DNA from: Streptomyces sp. NBC_00341
GTDB lineage: Bacteria; Actinomycetota; Actinomycetes; Streptomycetales; Streptomycetaceae
DNA length: 64,000 nucleotides
Reading direction: 5' to 3'
Assembly (NCBI RefSeq): GCF_041435055.1
Contig: NZ_CP108002.1
Location: 7,750,001-7,814,000, forward strand
The notes beneath the pieces are model-generated. The model was not told where the DNA came from. It did not search any database and saw only the letters and a program-made list of their open reading frames with translations. The position numbers and the translations under genes were made by a program. This document shows, piece after piece, positions 34,428-42,630 of the stretch (positions within the stretch are counted from its first letter, which is position 1; every line of letters starts with the position of its first letter).

Positions 34428-35545
34428 GCACGCCCGACGACGGGCCGACCCCGCCCGAATCCGTTCCCGGCCCGCCCGGACCCGATCCGACACCGCCGCA
34501 CGGAGCACACGGCCGGCCGCTGACCCGGGGCCAGAAGTGGACGAAGTACAAGGGCTCGCCCTACTTCCCGGCGACCGTCCTCCTCTTCATCCTCGCGGCC
34601 GCCGCCGGGCTCTTCGCCGGCTCGTACACGTACGCGATGGCCAATCCGACCCCGCACCGGATCCCGGCCGCCGTGGTCAGTCTCCAGGAGACGGCCCGGG
34701 GCAAGGCGTTCGTCACCGCGATGGACGAGGCACTGGACGCCTCCCTCGACGTCCACCGGTACGACACCGCCGCCGAGGCGCGCGAGGCCCTGGAGGAGCA
34801 GGAGGTCTTCGCGATCGTGCGGCCCAGCAGGGCGGGGGTGGCCCTCGACGTGGCCGGTGCATCGGGCGCGGCCGTCGCCCAGGTGCTCGCGGAGTCCGCG
34901 GTGAAGGTGGGGGACAAGCTCGAAGTGCCCGTCTCCGTCACGGACGTCAAACCGCTCCAGAAGGGCGACCCGCGCGGGCTCGCGCTCTTCTACATCTCGC
35001 TCGCCGCCGTGATCATCGGCTTCGTCGGCTCCATCCAGCTGAGCGTGCACGCCAGAGGCCTGATCCCGCTGGAACGGATCGCGTTCACGGTCGCCTACTC
35101 AGCTCTTGGAGCCTTCTCCATCGCCGCGGTGGTGGACTGGCTGCTGGGCGCCGTCGATCTGCCCTTCGCCGAGTCCTGGGCGATCCTGGCGTTCACCATG
35201 TTCACCTCGGGCATGGTCTTCACCATGTTCAACACCCTGATGGGGCGCTGGGCCATGCTCCCGACCTGGGGCCTGATGGTGATTCTGGGCAACCCGTCCT
35301 CCGGCGGAGCCGTGTCCTGGCCGCTGCTGCCCTCGCTGCTCGGTCACATCGGGCGCTGGCTGCCGCCGGGCGCCTCGGTCAACGCCCAGCACACCGCCGT
35401 CTACTACCAGGGGCACCAGCGGCTCTTCCCGTTCCTGGTGCTCGCGGCCTGGGCGCTGGTCTCCTGCACGGTCTTCTGGGTATGGCGCCACCGGCACCCA
35501 GGAGGCCGCGACCACATGCCTCAGCATGCGGCCGCGGCCACCTGA
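34424..35545 (+). CDS. ABC-2/YhgE-like membrane protein
   Basis: 373 residues. A Pro-rich cytosolic start, one segment (ATVLLFILAAAAGLFAGSYT), a 125-residue outside domain, then five segments (ALFYISLAAVIIGFVGSIQL and following). This 1+large-loop+5 layout matches ABC-2/YhgE-Pip or DUF3533-type proteins. No ATPase is beside it. The ATGA overlap with the polymerase gene means co-translation, though a shared function is not evident. Confidence 0.8.
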   Translation: MSTPDDGPTPPESVPGPPGPDPTPPHGAHGRPLTRGQKWTKYKGSPYFPATVLLFILAAAAGLFAGSYTYAMANPTPHRIPAAVVSLQETARGKAFVTAMDEALDASLDVHRYDTAAEAREALEEQEVFAIVRPSRAGVALDVAGASGAAVAQVLAESAVKVGDKLEVPVSVTDVKPLQKGDPRGLALFYISLAAVIIGFVGSIQLSVHARGLIPLERIAFTVAYSALGAFSIAAVVDWLLGAVDLPFAESWAILAFTMFTSGMVFTMFNTLMGRWAMLPTWGLMVILGNPSSGGAVSWPLLPSLLGHIGRWLPPGASVNAQHTAVYYQGHQRLFPFLVLAAWALVSCTVFWVWRHRHPGGRDHMPQHAAAAT

Positions 35546-35565
35546 ATCACTCCCGGCCGTACTGC

Positions 35566-37809
35566 CTAGAGCTCCTGGATCCGGATGTCCCGGTAGGAGA
35601 TCACGTCCGAGGTGCTGTGGACCTGGAGACCGATGTAGCCGGAGGCGTAACGCCGGCCGTCGGTGCCCGGGTCGTCGTCCCGCGGCGGCTCGAAGGACTG
35701 ACCGCCGTTGTTGTCGAACTCGTTGAGCAGGACACCGTTGCGGTAGATCGAGTAGTGCTGGTCCACCACCCGGATCTCGTAGTCGTTCCAGGTGCCCTTG
35801 GGGGTGACCCCGGCGCCGCCGAGACCGATCCGGTCGAATCCGTAGACGGAACCGGTCTTGTACATGTCGCCGTCCGGCCGGTCGTTGATCTGGATCTCAT
35901 GGCCGTACTTGATGGCGACCCACTCCGGATTCGACTCCTCCGGGTTGTCGTGGACGTTCGGGAACCGTACGAACACACCGCCGTTGGCGTTGCCCGTGCC
36001 CGGGGCGTCGTCCCGGAACTGGAGCTTCAGCGAGAAGTCCCCGTACTGCCTGCCCGGGAACCACAGCATGCCCATGCCGTCCACCGTGGTGGAGCTGTTG
36101 AGCGAGCCGTCCTCCTCGTTCAGCGAGAACTGCCCGCCGCCGACCTGCTGCCACTTGGCGAACGAGGCCGCCGTGCCGTCGAAGAGCTTGTGGTAGCCCT
36201 CGTCCTGGCCCGGCTTGCCGATCCCCGACTGCTTGGCCGCCTTGTAGATCTTCTTGTGCTCGCGGGCGTCGACCACCCCGGCGGTGAGCAGCTGGTCGAG
36301 AACCTTGTCGACGTGCTTGAGGAACAGCGCGTGCGACGACCAGTCCTTCTCGTCCTCGATCAGCTCGTTGATCGTGCAGCGGTTGCCGGTGATCCGGTTG
36401 GGGACCCCGGTGTCGACGGTGCCGACGATGACGGTGAGCCGTTCGTCGAACTCCGGGCAGTTGGGCGCCGGTACGCCGCCGCTCTGCGCGACGGTGAACG
36501 ACGTCTGCTTCGCCTCGGAGGTGTTGCCCGCCTTGTCCGTGGCCCGGTGGGCGACGGTGTGGTAGCCGACACGGTCGACGATGACCGTGGCGGTGTAGGC
36601 GAGGTAGGGGCCGCCGTCGAGGGAGTACTCGACCTTGTCCACCCCGGTGTCGGCGTCGGTCGCGGTGACCGTCACCTTGGCGCTGGTGAGGTAGGCGCCG
36701 TCGGAGTTCTTGTCGCCCGCGACCTTCGCGGAGGTCTCCGGCGGCGTGGTGTCCTTCGTCGGCGGCTCGACGACGGTGAACTCCACCGCCTGCTCCTCCG
36801 CGGCGTTGCCCGCCTTGTCGGTCGCGCGGTAGCGGATCTTCTGCGCGCCGAGCTCGTGCACCATCACGGGGCCGGTGTACGGCTGCCATGCGCCGTCCGC
36901 GCCGACCGCGTACTCGATGGTGTTGACGCCGGACCCGGTGTCGGAGGCGGTCACGGTGACCGTCGCCATGCCCAGGTACTGCCCCTGGTCGTCCTTCTCA
37001 CCGGAGACGGTCGCGGAGGTCTCCGGCGGCGTGGTGTCGTCCGTCGGCGGGGCGGCGACGGTGAACTCCGCCGTCTTCTCCGCGGCGGCGTTGCCCGCCT
37101 TGTCGGTCGCGCGGTAGCGGATGGCGTGCGCGCCGACCTCGTCCACCACGACGGGCACGGTGTACGGCTGCCAGTCGCCGTCGGCCCCGACCGCGAACTC
37201 GACGGTGTCGACGCCCGAGCCCTCGTCGGTGGCCGCGACGGTGACCGTCGCGGAGCCGATGTAGGCGCCGTCGGCGTTCTTGTCGCCGTCGACCTTGACC
37301 GAGGTCTCGGGTGCGGTGGTGTCGTCCTCACCGCCGCCCCCGTCGGTCACGGTCAGGATGCCCTGCATCGCCTCGTGCCCCGGCATCGTGCAGTGGTAGA
37401 AGTACCGGCCGGGGGTGAGCGTGACCTCCGCGGTCTGCTTGCCGCCCTGGTCGTCGCCCGGGTTGGCCAGCAGGTTCAGCGGGACGTCGTTGTTGAACTC
37501 CGGGTCCGAGACGCTGAAGGTCAGCGTGTGCGGCATCCCGCTGGTGTTCCCGGTCCCCTCACTGTTCTCGAAGACGATGGTCGCCTTGCCGGCCACCGCC
37601 GTCTTCGGTGCGGACAGGTAGTGGTCGATGGGGTTGCCGGCCGTCCAGGTGAGCACCTGGTCGGCCGCCGCCGCGCCGGCCGGGGCGGTGGTACGCCCGT
37701 AGGCCGCCGTCGAGGTCAGTCCCAGCACCATCAGGAACGACCCCAGCAGGGCGAGCCACAGCCGGGCCGGCCGTGACCGCCTTCGGAAGAAGATCGAACG
37801 GTGTCTCAC
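35566..37809 (-). CDS. Secreted cupredoxin / Ig-like repeat / DUF1080 (3-keto-glycoside hydrolase-like) protein
   Basis: 747 residues from the GTG at 37809, overlapping the upstream stop (GTGA). Signal peptide of about 45 residues. Residues 50-160 form a plastocyanin-like domain with a full type-1 copper site: His in MPHTLTFS and Cys, His and Met in HCTMPGHEAM. Three Ig-like repeats follow, each opening DTT(A/P)PETS and ending RATDKAGN. A linker with INELIEDEKDWSSHALFLKH precedes a C-terminal DUF1080/LamG-like domain (KLFDGTAASFAKWQQ, GGVFVRFPN, YEIRVVDQHYSIYRNG). DUF1080 proteins include 3-keto-glycoside hydrolases. Likely secreted and acting with the upstream quinoprotein. Confidence 0.88.
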   Translation of the reverse strand: MRHRSIFFRRRSRPARLWLALLGSFLMVLGLTSTAAYGRTTAPAGAAAADQVLTWTAGNPIDHYLSAPKTAVAGKATIVFENSEGTGNTSGMPHTLTFSVSDPEFNNDVPLNLLANPGDDQGGKQTAEVTLTPGRYFYHCTMPGHEAMQGILTVTDGGGGEDDTTAPETSVKVDGDKNADGAYIGSATVTVAATDEGSGVDTVEFAVGADGDWQPYTVPVVVDEVGAHAIRYRATDKAGNAAAEKTAEFTVAAPPTDDTTPPETSATVSGEKDDQGQYLGMATVTVTASDTGSGVNTIEYAVGADGAWQPYTGPVMVHELGAQKIRYRATDKAGNAAEEQAVEFTVVEPPTKDTTPPETSAKVAGDKNSDGAYLTSAKVTVTATDADTGVDKVEYSLDGGPYLAYTATVIVDRVGYHTVAHRATDKAGNTSEAKQTSFTVAQSGGVPAPNCPEFDERLTVIVGTVDTGVPNRITGNRCTINELIEDEKDWSSHALFLKHVDKVLDQLLTAGVVDAREHKKIYKAAKQSGIGKPGQDEGYHKLFDGTAASFAKWQQVGGGQFSLNEEDGSLNSSTTVDGMGMLWFPGRQYGDFSLKLQFRDDAPGTGNANGGVFVRFPNVHDNPEESNPEWVAIKYGHEIQINDRPDGDMYKTGSVYGFDRIGLGGAGVTPKGTWNDYEIRVVDQHYSIYRNGVLLNEFDNNGGQSFEPPRDDDPGTDGRRYASGYIGLQVHSTSDVISYRDIRIQEL

Positions 37810-40295
37810 TGCACTGCCGCCTTCCTGGCCAGGTCCTTGACGGCCGGGGTCGGTGCGCCGCCCTTGTACGTCACGCGCCACAGCGCGGACTTGGAGTCGG
37901 AGGTGAAGAAGCCGCGCCCGTAGTCCAGTACGTACAGCGAACCGTCCGGGGCGAACTTCCAGTCCATCAGGTTGCGGATGCCGTCCGCGCCGACCGGGAT
38001 GATCTCCTTGAGGGACTCGGCGTGCGTGGGCAGTCCGCCCTTGCCGACCGTCTTCGGGTCGGTGAGCACGGCGTGCCGCGGCTGGGTGTCGTCGTAGAAG
38101 TCACCGACGAACCACTTGCCGTCCCAGTAGGACGGCCACTTGTCGGCGCCGGCCTTCTCGTCGTACCGGTAGACCGGGCCGTTCATCGTGGCCTGGCCGC
38201 CGCCCTTGAGCCAGGGCAGCAGCTCCTTCTGGTCCTCGACCTTGTAGCTCGGGATGCCGTTCTCGTCGCGCGGGTAGTCCACGCCACCGCCCTGCGGCGA
38301 GTACCAGATGTTGTTGGCGGTGACCGGCGGCAGGTTCACCAGCCCGTCGTTGTTCGGGGACTCGTTCTTGGGGTGGTCGCAGTCGTACCAGCCGAGCGGC
38401 TTGCTCGGATCGGGCAGATTGCGGTCCCGGTAGGGCTGCTTGTTGCCCATGCAGTACGGCCAGCCGCGGTTGCTCGCCTGGGTGATCGCGGCGAACGTGT
38501 CGTACTTGGCCGGGCCCCAGGTGGTGCTCGGCTCGCCCGCGTCGGGGCCGACCCAGCCCGCGTACAGCGTGTCGGTCGACTTGTCGATCGAGATCCTCGC
38601 CGGGTTGCGCACCCCCATCACGTAGATCTCGCCACGGGTCTTGCCGCCGCCCTCGTCCGGCTCCTTGCCGGTGAAGAGGTTGCCGGCGGGCAGGGTGTAG
38701 GTGCCGTCGTCCTCGGGGTGGATCCGCAGGATCTTGCCGTTGAGGTTGTTCGTGTTGCCCGCGGTGCGCCGGGCGTCGGCGAACGATACGCCCTTGTAGT
38801 TCGGCTCCGGGTTGTTGCCCGAGTAACCGTCGCTGAACTGCGAGGAGTTGTTGTCACCGGCCGCGATGTACAGGTTGCCCTTGGAGTCCCAGGCCATCCC
38901 GCCGCCCGCGTGGCAGCAGCTGTGGATCTGGACCGGCCAGTGCAGCAGCACCTTCTCCGAGGAGAGGTCCAGCTTGTTCGTGGCCAGGTCCATGGTGAAC
39001 CTGGAGACCTGACGGACCGCCATCTGCTTGTCGCGGTCGATCTTGTCGTGGGGTGTGTAGTGCAGGTACACCCAGCCGTTCTTCTCGAAGTCCGGGTCGA
39101 GCTCGATACCGAGCAGACCCTCCTCGACCTTGACCAGTTCGTCGCCGCCGCCCTTGTTGCCGAAGACCGTCAGCTCTCCGGCGAGGGTGACCTTCTTGGT
39201 CTTCGGGTCGTAGACGTGGATCTGGCCCAGGCCCTTGCCGACGTTCGGGTCCTTCCAGTCGGTGACGACCGGCACGCTGCTGTCGGCGCCGCCGCGGCCG
39301 ATGTACAGCACGCGTCCGTCGGGGGCGGTCACCAGCCCGTGCGGTTCACCGATCTGGTCGTTCTGGCCGGGCTTGTTGGGCTCGGTGACCCGCTCCGCCT
39401 TGTAGTTGGAGGTGATCGTCGCCTTGCAGTCGGCCTGCGAGATCCGGGTCGTCCAGTCTAGGGCGCCGCGCAGGTGGTCGCGGAAGTCGGCCTCCGCGAA
39501 GCTGTCGACCGTACCGCCCATCGCGGTGTAGAAGGACCGGCCGCCGTCGTAGTCACGGCACCAGGAGACCGGGTGGTCCCAGCCGTTGGCGCTCGCCCCG
39601 GGCTTGTACGTGATCTCCCGGACGCGCGCCACGGTGTGCACGTCGCCGGACGGGTTCTCCTTCCAGTTCAGCCACTTGTCGGGACGCTTCCACTCCAGCG
39701 GAAGGTTCTTGGTGGCCGGGTGCTGCCGGTCCCCGATCTCCACCGTCGCACGCTGTACGGCGGTGGGGCTGTCGGCCGCCGGACGGGCACCGACCAGTCC
39801 GGTGAACCAGTCGGAGTACGGCTCGGTGCGCGCCGCGTCGTGGATGCCGAGGAAGCCGCCGCCGGCCTCCATGTACGCCTCTAGGCCGGCCTCCTGCTCC
39901 GGATCCAGGACGTCGCCGCCGCCCGTCAGGAAGACGACGGCGTTGTACTTGCCGAGCTGCTTGCCGTTGGTGAAGACGGCGGGGTCGTCACTGGCCACGG
40001 TCTTGAAGCGGCCCGCCTCCGGACCCGTGAGCCCGATCTTCTCGATCGCCGCGATACCGGCGTCGACCGTCGGGGACTCGTCGGACGCGGAGGCGTGGAA
40101 GACCAGCACCTTCACGTTCGCGCCGCCGGGCGGCGTTGGCAGGGACAACGTTGTCGCCATGGACTCGTTCGGTCCGGGATACGGCCTGGCACTGGCGGCA
40201 TTGCCGCCGAGCAGGGATGCGGTCAGTGCGCCGGCCGCTACGGCCGCCGCAAGTCCGCGTCGCGATCTGGACCTGTGATGTGGTGTGCGCTGCAT
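37806..40295 (-). CDS. Secreted ThuA-like plus PQQ-type sugar dehydrogenase
   Basis: 829 residues from the ATG at 40295; a GTG at 40307 gives 4 more. Arg-rich signal peptide (RSRSRRGLAAAVAAGALTA). Residues 60-285 are a ThuA/type-1-glutamine-amidotransferase-like domain (VKVLVFHASASDES, GGGDVLDPEQEAGLEAYMEAG, GGGFLGIHDAA). Residues 320-815 are a glucose/sorbosone-dehydrogenase-type beta-propeller (LLGIELDPDFEKNGWVYLHY, HSCCHAGGGMAWD, NLNGKILRIHPEDDG, GVRNPARISID). ThuA proteins act in 3-keto-sugar pathways; propellers of this kind use PQQ. First gene of a two-gene operon with the DUF1080 protein. Confidence 0.9.
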   Translation of the reverse strand: MQRTPHHRSRSRRGLAAAVAAGALTASLLGGNAASARPYPGPNESMATTLSLPTPPGGANVKVLVFHASASDESPTVDAGIAAIEKIGLTGPEAGRFKTVASDDPAVFTNGKQLGKYNAVVFLTGGGDVLDPEQEAGLEAYMEAGGGFLGIHDAARTEPYSDWFTGLVGARPAADSPTAVQRATVEIGDRQHPATKNLPLEWKRPDKWLNWKENPSGDVHTVARVREITYKPGASANGWDHPVSWCRDYDGGRSFYTAMGGTVDSFAEADFRDHLRGALDWTTRISQADCKATITSNYKAERVTEPNKPGQNDQIGEPHGLVTAPDGRVLYIGRGGADSSVPVVTDWKDPNVGKGLGQIHVYDPKTKKVTLAGELTVFGNKGGGDELVKVEEGLLGIELDPDFEKNGWVYLHYTPHDKIDRDKQMAVRQVSRFTMDLATNKLDLSSEKVLLHWPVQIHSCCHAGGGMAWDSKGNLYIAAGDNNSSQFSDGYSGNNPEPNYKGVSFADARRTAGNTNNLNGKILRIHPEDDGTYTLPAGNLFTGKEPDEGGGKTRGEIYVMGVRNPARISIDKSTDTLYAGWVGPDAGEPSTTWGPAKYDTFAAITQASNRGWPYCMGNKQPYRDRNLPDPSKPLGWYDCDHPKNESPNNDGLVNLPPVTANNIWYSPQGGGVDYPRDENGIPSYKVEDQKELLPWLKGGGQATMNGPVYRYDEKAGADKWPSYWDGKWFVGDFYDDTQPRHAVLTDPKTVGKGGLPTHAESLKEIIPVGADGIRNLMDWKFAPDGSLYVLDYGRGFFTSDSKSALWRVTYKGGAPTPAVKDLARKAAVQ

Positions 40296-40558
40296 GTGGT
40301 CACCCACCCCTCGTTGGTCACTTCAACAGCGCATGAAGCTAGACCTCTTTTCGCGACTCGCCAATAGCTATGGCAGCAATCGCACGAACTTTGTCCTTAG
40401 TGTGGATAAACGAAGATCCCCGGGCTACGGTATGGCCCGTCCCCGAGGCCCACCCGTGCCCGGCGGCGTTGACCGCCATGACCTGCGTACCTCTGTGCCG
40501 TGTGCCGTAGTTGCCTTGGGTTTCTCCGCAACACCCGTCCGATAGTGGGGAGTTCGAC
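40296..40558. promoter_or_regulatory. Divergent promoter region of the quinoprotein operon and the laccase
   Basis: 263 bp without a gene. The segment 40330-40410 is clearly AT-richer than the surroundings and should hold the minus-strand promoter. No clear dyad was found. A GGGGAG site (40547-40552) precedes the laccase ATG. Confidence 0.5.
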
Positions 40559-41674
40559 ATGGATCGACGTAGCTTCAACCGGCGGATTCTGATGGGCGGC
40601 GGGGTGGCTGCGGCGACCGGGGTGACATCGTTGTCCCTCGGCGCGATCGAGGCCACCTCCGCAGAGAACCCGCCCCGCACCGCCCCGGCGGGAGGAGTGG
40701 TCCGCCACCTCAAGATGTACGCGGAGAAGCTGCCGGACGGGCAGATGGGGTACGGCTTCGAGAAGGGCAAGGCGTCGATCCCCGGCCCGCTCGTCGAGAT
40801 CAACGAGGGCGACACCCTGCACATCGAGTTCGAGAACACGATGGACGTGGCGGCCAGCCTGCACGCGCACGGCGTCGACTACGACATCGCGAGCGACGGC
40901 ACGCGCATGAACAAGAGCATCGTCGAACCGGGCGAGACCCGCACCTACACCTGGCGCACCCATGCCCCGGGCCGCCGGAAGGACGGCACCTGGCAGGCGG
41001 GCAGCGCGGGTTACTGGCACTACCACGACCACGTCGTCGGCACCGATCACGGCACGGGCGGCATCCGCAAGGGGCTGTACGGTCCGGTGATCGTCCGGCG
41101 CAAGGGCGACATCCTGCCGGACAAGACGATCACGATCGTCTTCAACGACATGCTGATCAACAACAAGCCCGCCGACAAGAGCCCCGACTTCGAGACCACG
41201 GTGGGGGACCGGCTCGAAGTCGTCATGATCACGCACGGCGAGTACTACCACACGTTCCATGTCCACGGTCACCGCTGGGCGGACAACCGAACGGGCCTGC
41301 TCACCGGCCCCGACGATCCGACCCGGGTCATCGACACGAAGATCGTCGGACCGGCGGACTCGTTCGGCTTCCAGGTCATCGCCGGCGAACACGTGGGCGC
41401 GGGCGCGTGGATGTACCACTGCCATGTGCAGAGCCACTCCGACATGGGCATGGCCGGGATGCTGCTGGTCGCCAAGGCGGACGGAACGGTGCCGGGGCAC
41501 GAGGCGCACTCGATGTCCTCGCACGGCGCCAAGACCCCTGATGCGAAGTCGCCGGACGCGAAGAGCGCGGATGCGAAGAGCCCGGATGCGAAGAGCCCGG
41601 ATGCGAAGGCGTCGGGCGGCAGGTCACCCGACGCCAAGGCGTCGGACAAGGCCGCGTCGCACGACAGCCACTGA
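40559..41674 (+). CDS. Two-domain laccase (multicopper oxidase, Streptomyces SLAC type)
   Basis: 371 residues. Tat signal [14 protein letters not shown] (twin Arg) for export after folding. Copper ligands: HAHGVD, WHYHDH (trinuclear site), [10 protein letters not shown], and [12 protein letters not shown] (HCH plus type-1 His/Met). Length without tail is that of two-domain laccases, which form trimers. A tail of about 45 residues repeats PDAK/SPDAK units. Oxidises phenolic-type substrates with O2. Divergent from the quinoprotein/cupredoxin operon. Confidence 0.94.
   Translation: MDRRSFNRRILMGGGVAAATGVTSLSLGAIEATSAENPPRTAPAGGVVRHLKMYAEKLPDGQMGYGFEKGKASIPGPLVEINEGDTLHIEFENTMDVAASLHAHGVDYDIASDGTRMNKSIVEPGETRTYTWRTHAPGRRKDGTWQAGSAGYWHYHDHVVGTDHGTGGIRKGLYGPVIVRRKGDILPDKTITIVFNDMLINNKPADKSPDFETTVGDRLEVVMITHGEYYHTFHVHGHRWADNRTGLLTGPDDPTRVIDTKIVGPADSFGFQVIAGEHVGAGAWMYHCHVQSHSDMGMAGMLLVAKADGTVPGHEAHSMSSHGAKTPDAKSPDAKSADAKSPDAKSPDAKASGGRSPDAKASDKAASHDSH
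41535..41610 (+). repeat. 15-bp coding repeats in the laccase tail
   Basis: Several near-identical copies of GATGCGAAGAGCCCG encode (A/P)DAKS units. Low complexity within the coding frame; a flexible Lys/Asp tail likely to vary in length between strains. Confidence 0.8.
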
Positions 41675-41723
41675 CGGGTGAGGGCGCCGGGCCGCGCGCC
41701 TCCCGAGCGGGCCGCGGGCCTTG

Positions 41724-42452
41724 TCAGGACAGGGCGGTAGGCCTGCGTGGCGGCGGGACGGCCCCGAGCAGCTTCCACAGCGGGCGGGAGCCGGACGCCC
41801 ACGCCGCGAGGGTGTGCCGGTCGACGACGTGCAGCCGCTGCTGTTCGGCGAAGACCACGGCCGGTGCGGTCACCCTGCCGTTCGTCACGATCACCGCGAT
41901 GTCGGCGCCGTGCACCTGGCGGGCGGTGCCGTTGAGGACCTGGAGATCCGGTGTACCCACCGCGGAGCCGGCCAGGCCGTTGCGCCGGTGTTTGCACTGG
42001 ATCACCCAGCGGCGCCCGTAGGGGTCGGTGGCCTTCACATCGGCGCCGAGGTCTCCGCCGCCCCCGACGCGGAGCGCGTCCTGGCAGCCGTCGCGGCGCA
42101 TCAGGTCCCGTACGGCGTCCTCGAACCGGGTGTGGTGCAGGGCGTCCAGCTGGGCCAGCTCGTACCGCAGTCCCTGCGCGCGGACCGCCTCCCACCTGGC
42201 GTTCTGCCGCCGCTGATGGAGCAGGCCACCGCCGGTCAGCAGCGCGATCGAGGCGAGGACCAGCAGGACCCACCAGTGGGCCAGCAGCCAGTCGACCAGG
42301 GTCACCGCCACAGCGGCGGCCAGGACCACGGCCACGAGGCGGCCGGTCAGCCGGTCGTCCGTGCGCCGGCTCCGCCTCCCGGGCCCGCGGGTACGGCGCC
42401 GTACCGGCGGGCGCCTACTGGTCGCCCGGCCTCTGCGCGACCGGGGGCTCAC
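41724..42452 (-). CDS. Membrane-anchored Mrr-type restriction endonuclease
   Basis: 242 residues from a GTG at 42452; the frame is open upstream and the start is uncertain. A basic N-terminus precedes two adjacent transmembrane segments (LVAVVLAAAVAVTLVDWLL and WWVLLVLASIALLTGG). Residues 125-235 are an Mrr_cat domain: FEDAVRDLMRRDGC, then GGDLGADVKA...RRWVIQCKHRR with the D...QxK nuclease residues, and ADIAVIVTNGRVT. Mrr nucleases cut modified or foreign DNA. The SNF2 gene lies 178 bp upstream on the same strand. Confidence 0.8.
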   Translation of the reverse strand: MSPRSRRGRATSRRPPVRRRTRGPGRRSRRTDDRLTGRLVAVVLAAAVAVTLVDWLLAHWWVLLVLASIALLTGGGLLHQRRQNARWEAVRAQGLRYELAQLDALHHTRFEDAVRDLMRRDGCQDALRVGGGGDLGADVKATDPYGRRWVIQCKHRRNGLAGSAVGTPDLQVLNGTARQVHGADIAVIVTNGRVTAPAVVFAEQQRLHVVDRHTLAAWASGSRPLWKLLGAVPPPRRPTALS

Positions 42453-42630
42453 CGCTCGGACCGCGTGATCAACAGCAACTGCCGGACCTCCCACCAGAAC
42501 ACGGCCGTTTCCACAGAGCAGCGGACGCCGGTCCGAGCCCCTCTCTTGTTTAGCCGGGTCCGGCCGGTGCCGTGACCGGGTTGCCGTTGAATGGCAGTAA
42601 AACGATGCCCTGGCCGAATCGCCGCAGTCG

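Noticed and set aside
36479..37323. The three Ig-like units of the cupredoxin/DUF1080 gene as a DNA repeat array
   Set aside because: The similarity reflects protein-domain repeats of about 95 residues with many silent differences, not recent DNA repeats.
34537..37776. 1079-codon plus-strand frame across the membrane protein and DUF1080 gene
   Set aside because: A chance frame over two well-supported genes on opposite strands, with no domain.
40464..40495. TTGACC plus TACCTC as a laccase promoter
   Set aside because: Spacing of 13 bp is too short for a vegetative promoter.
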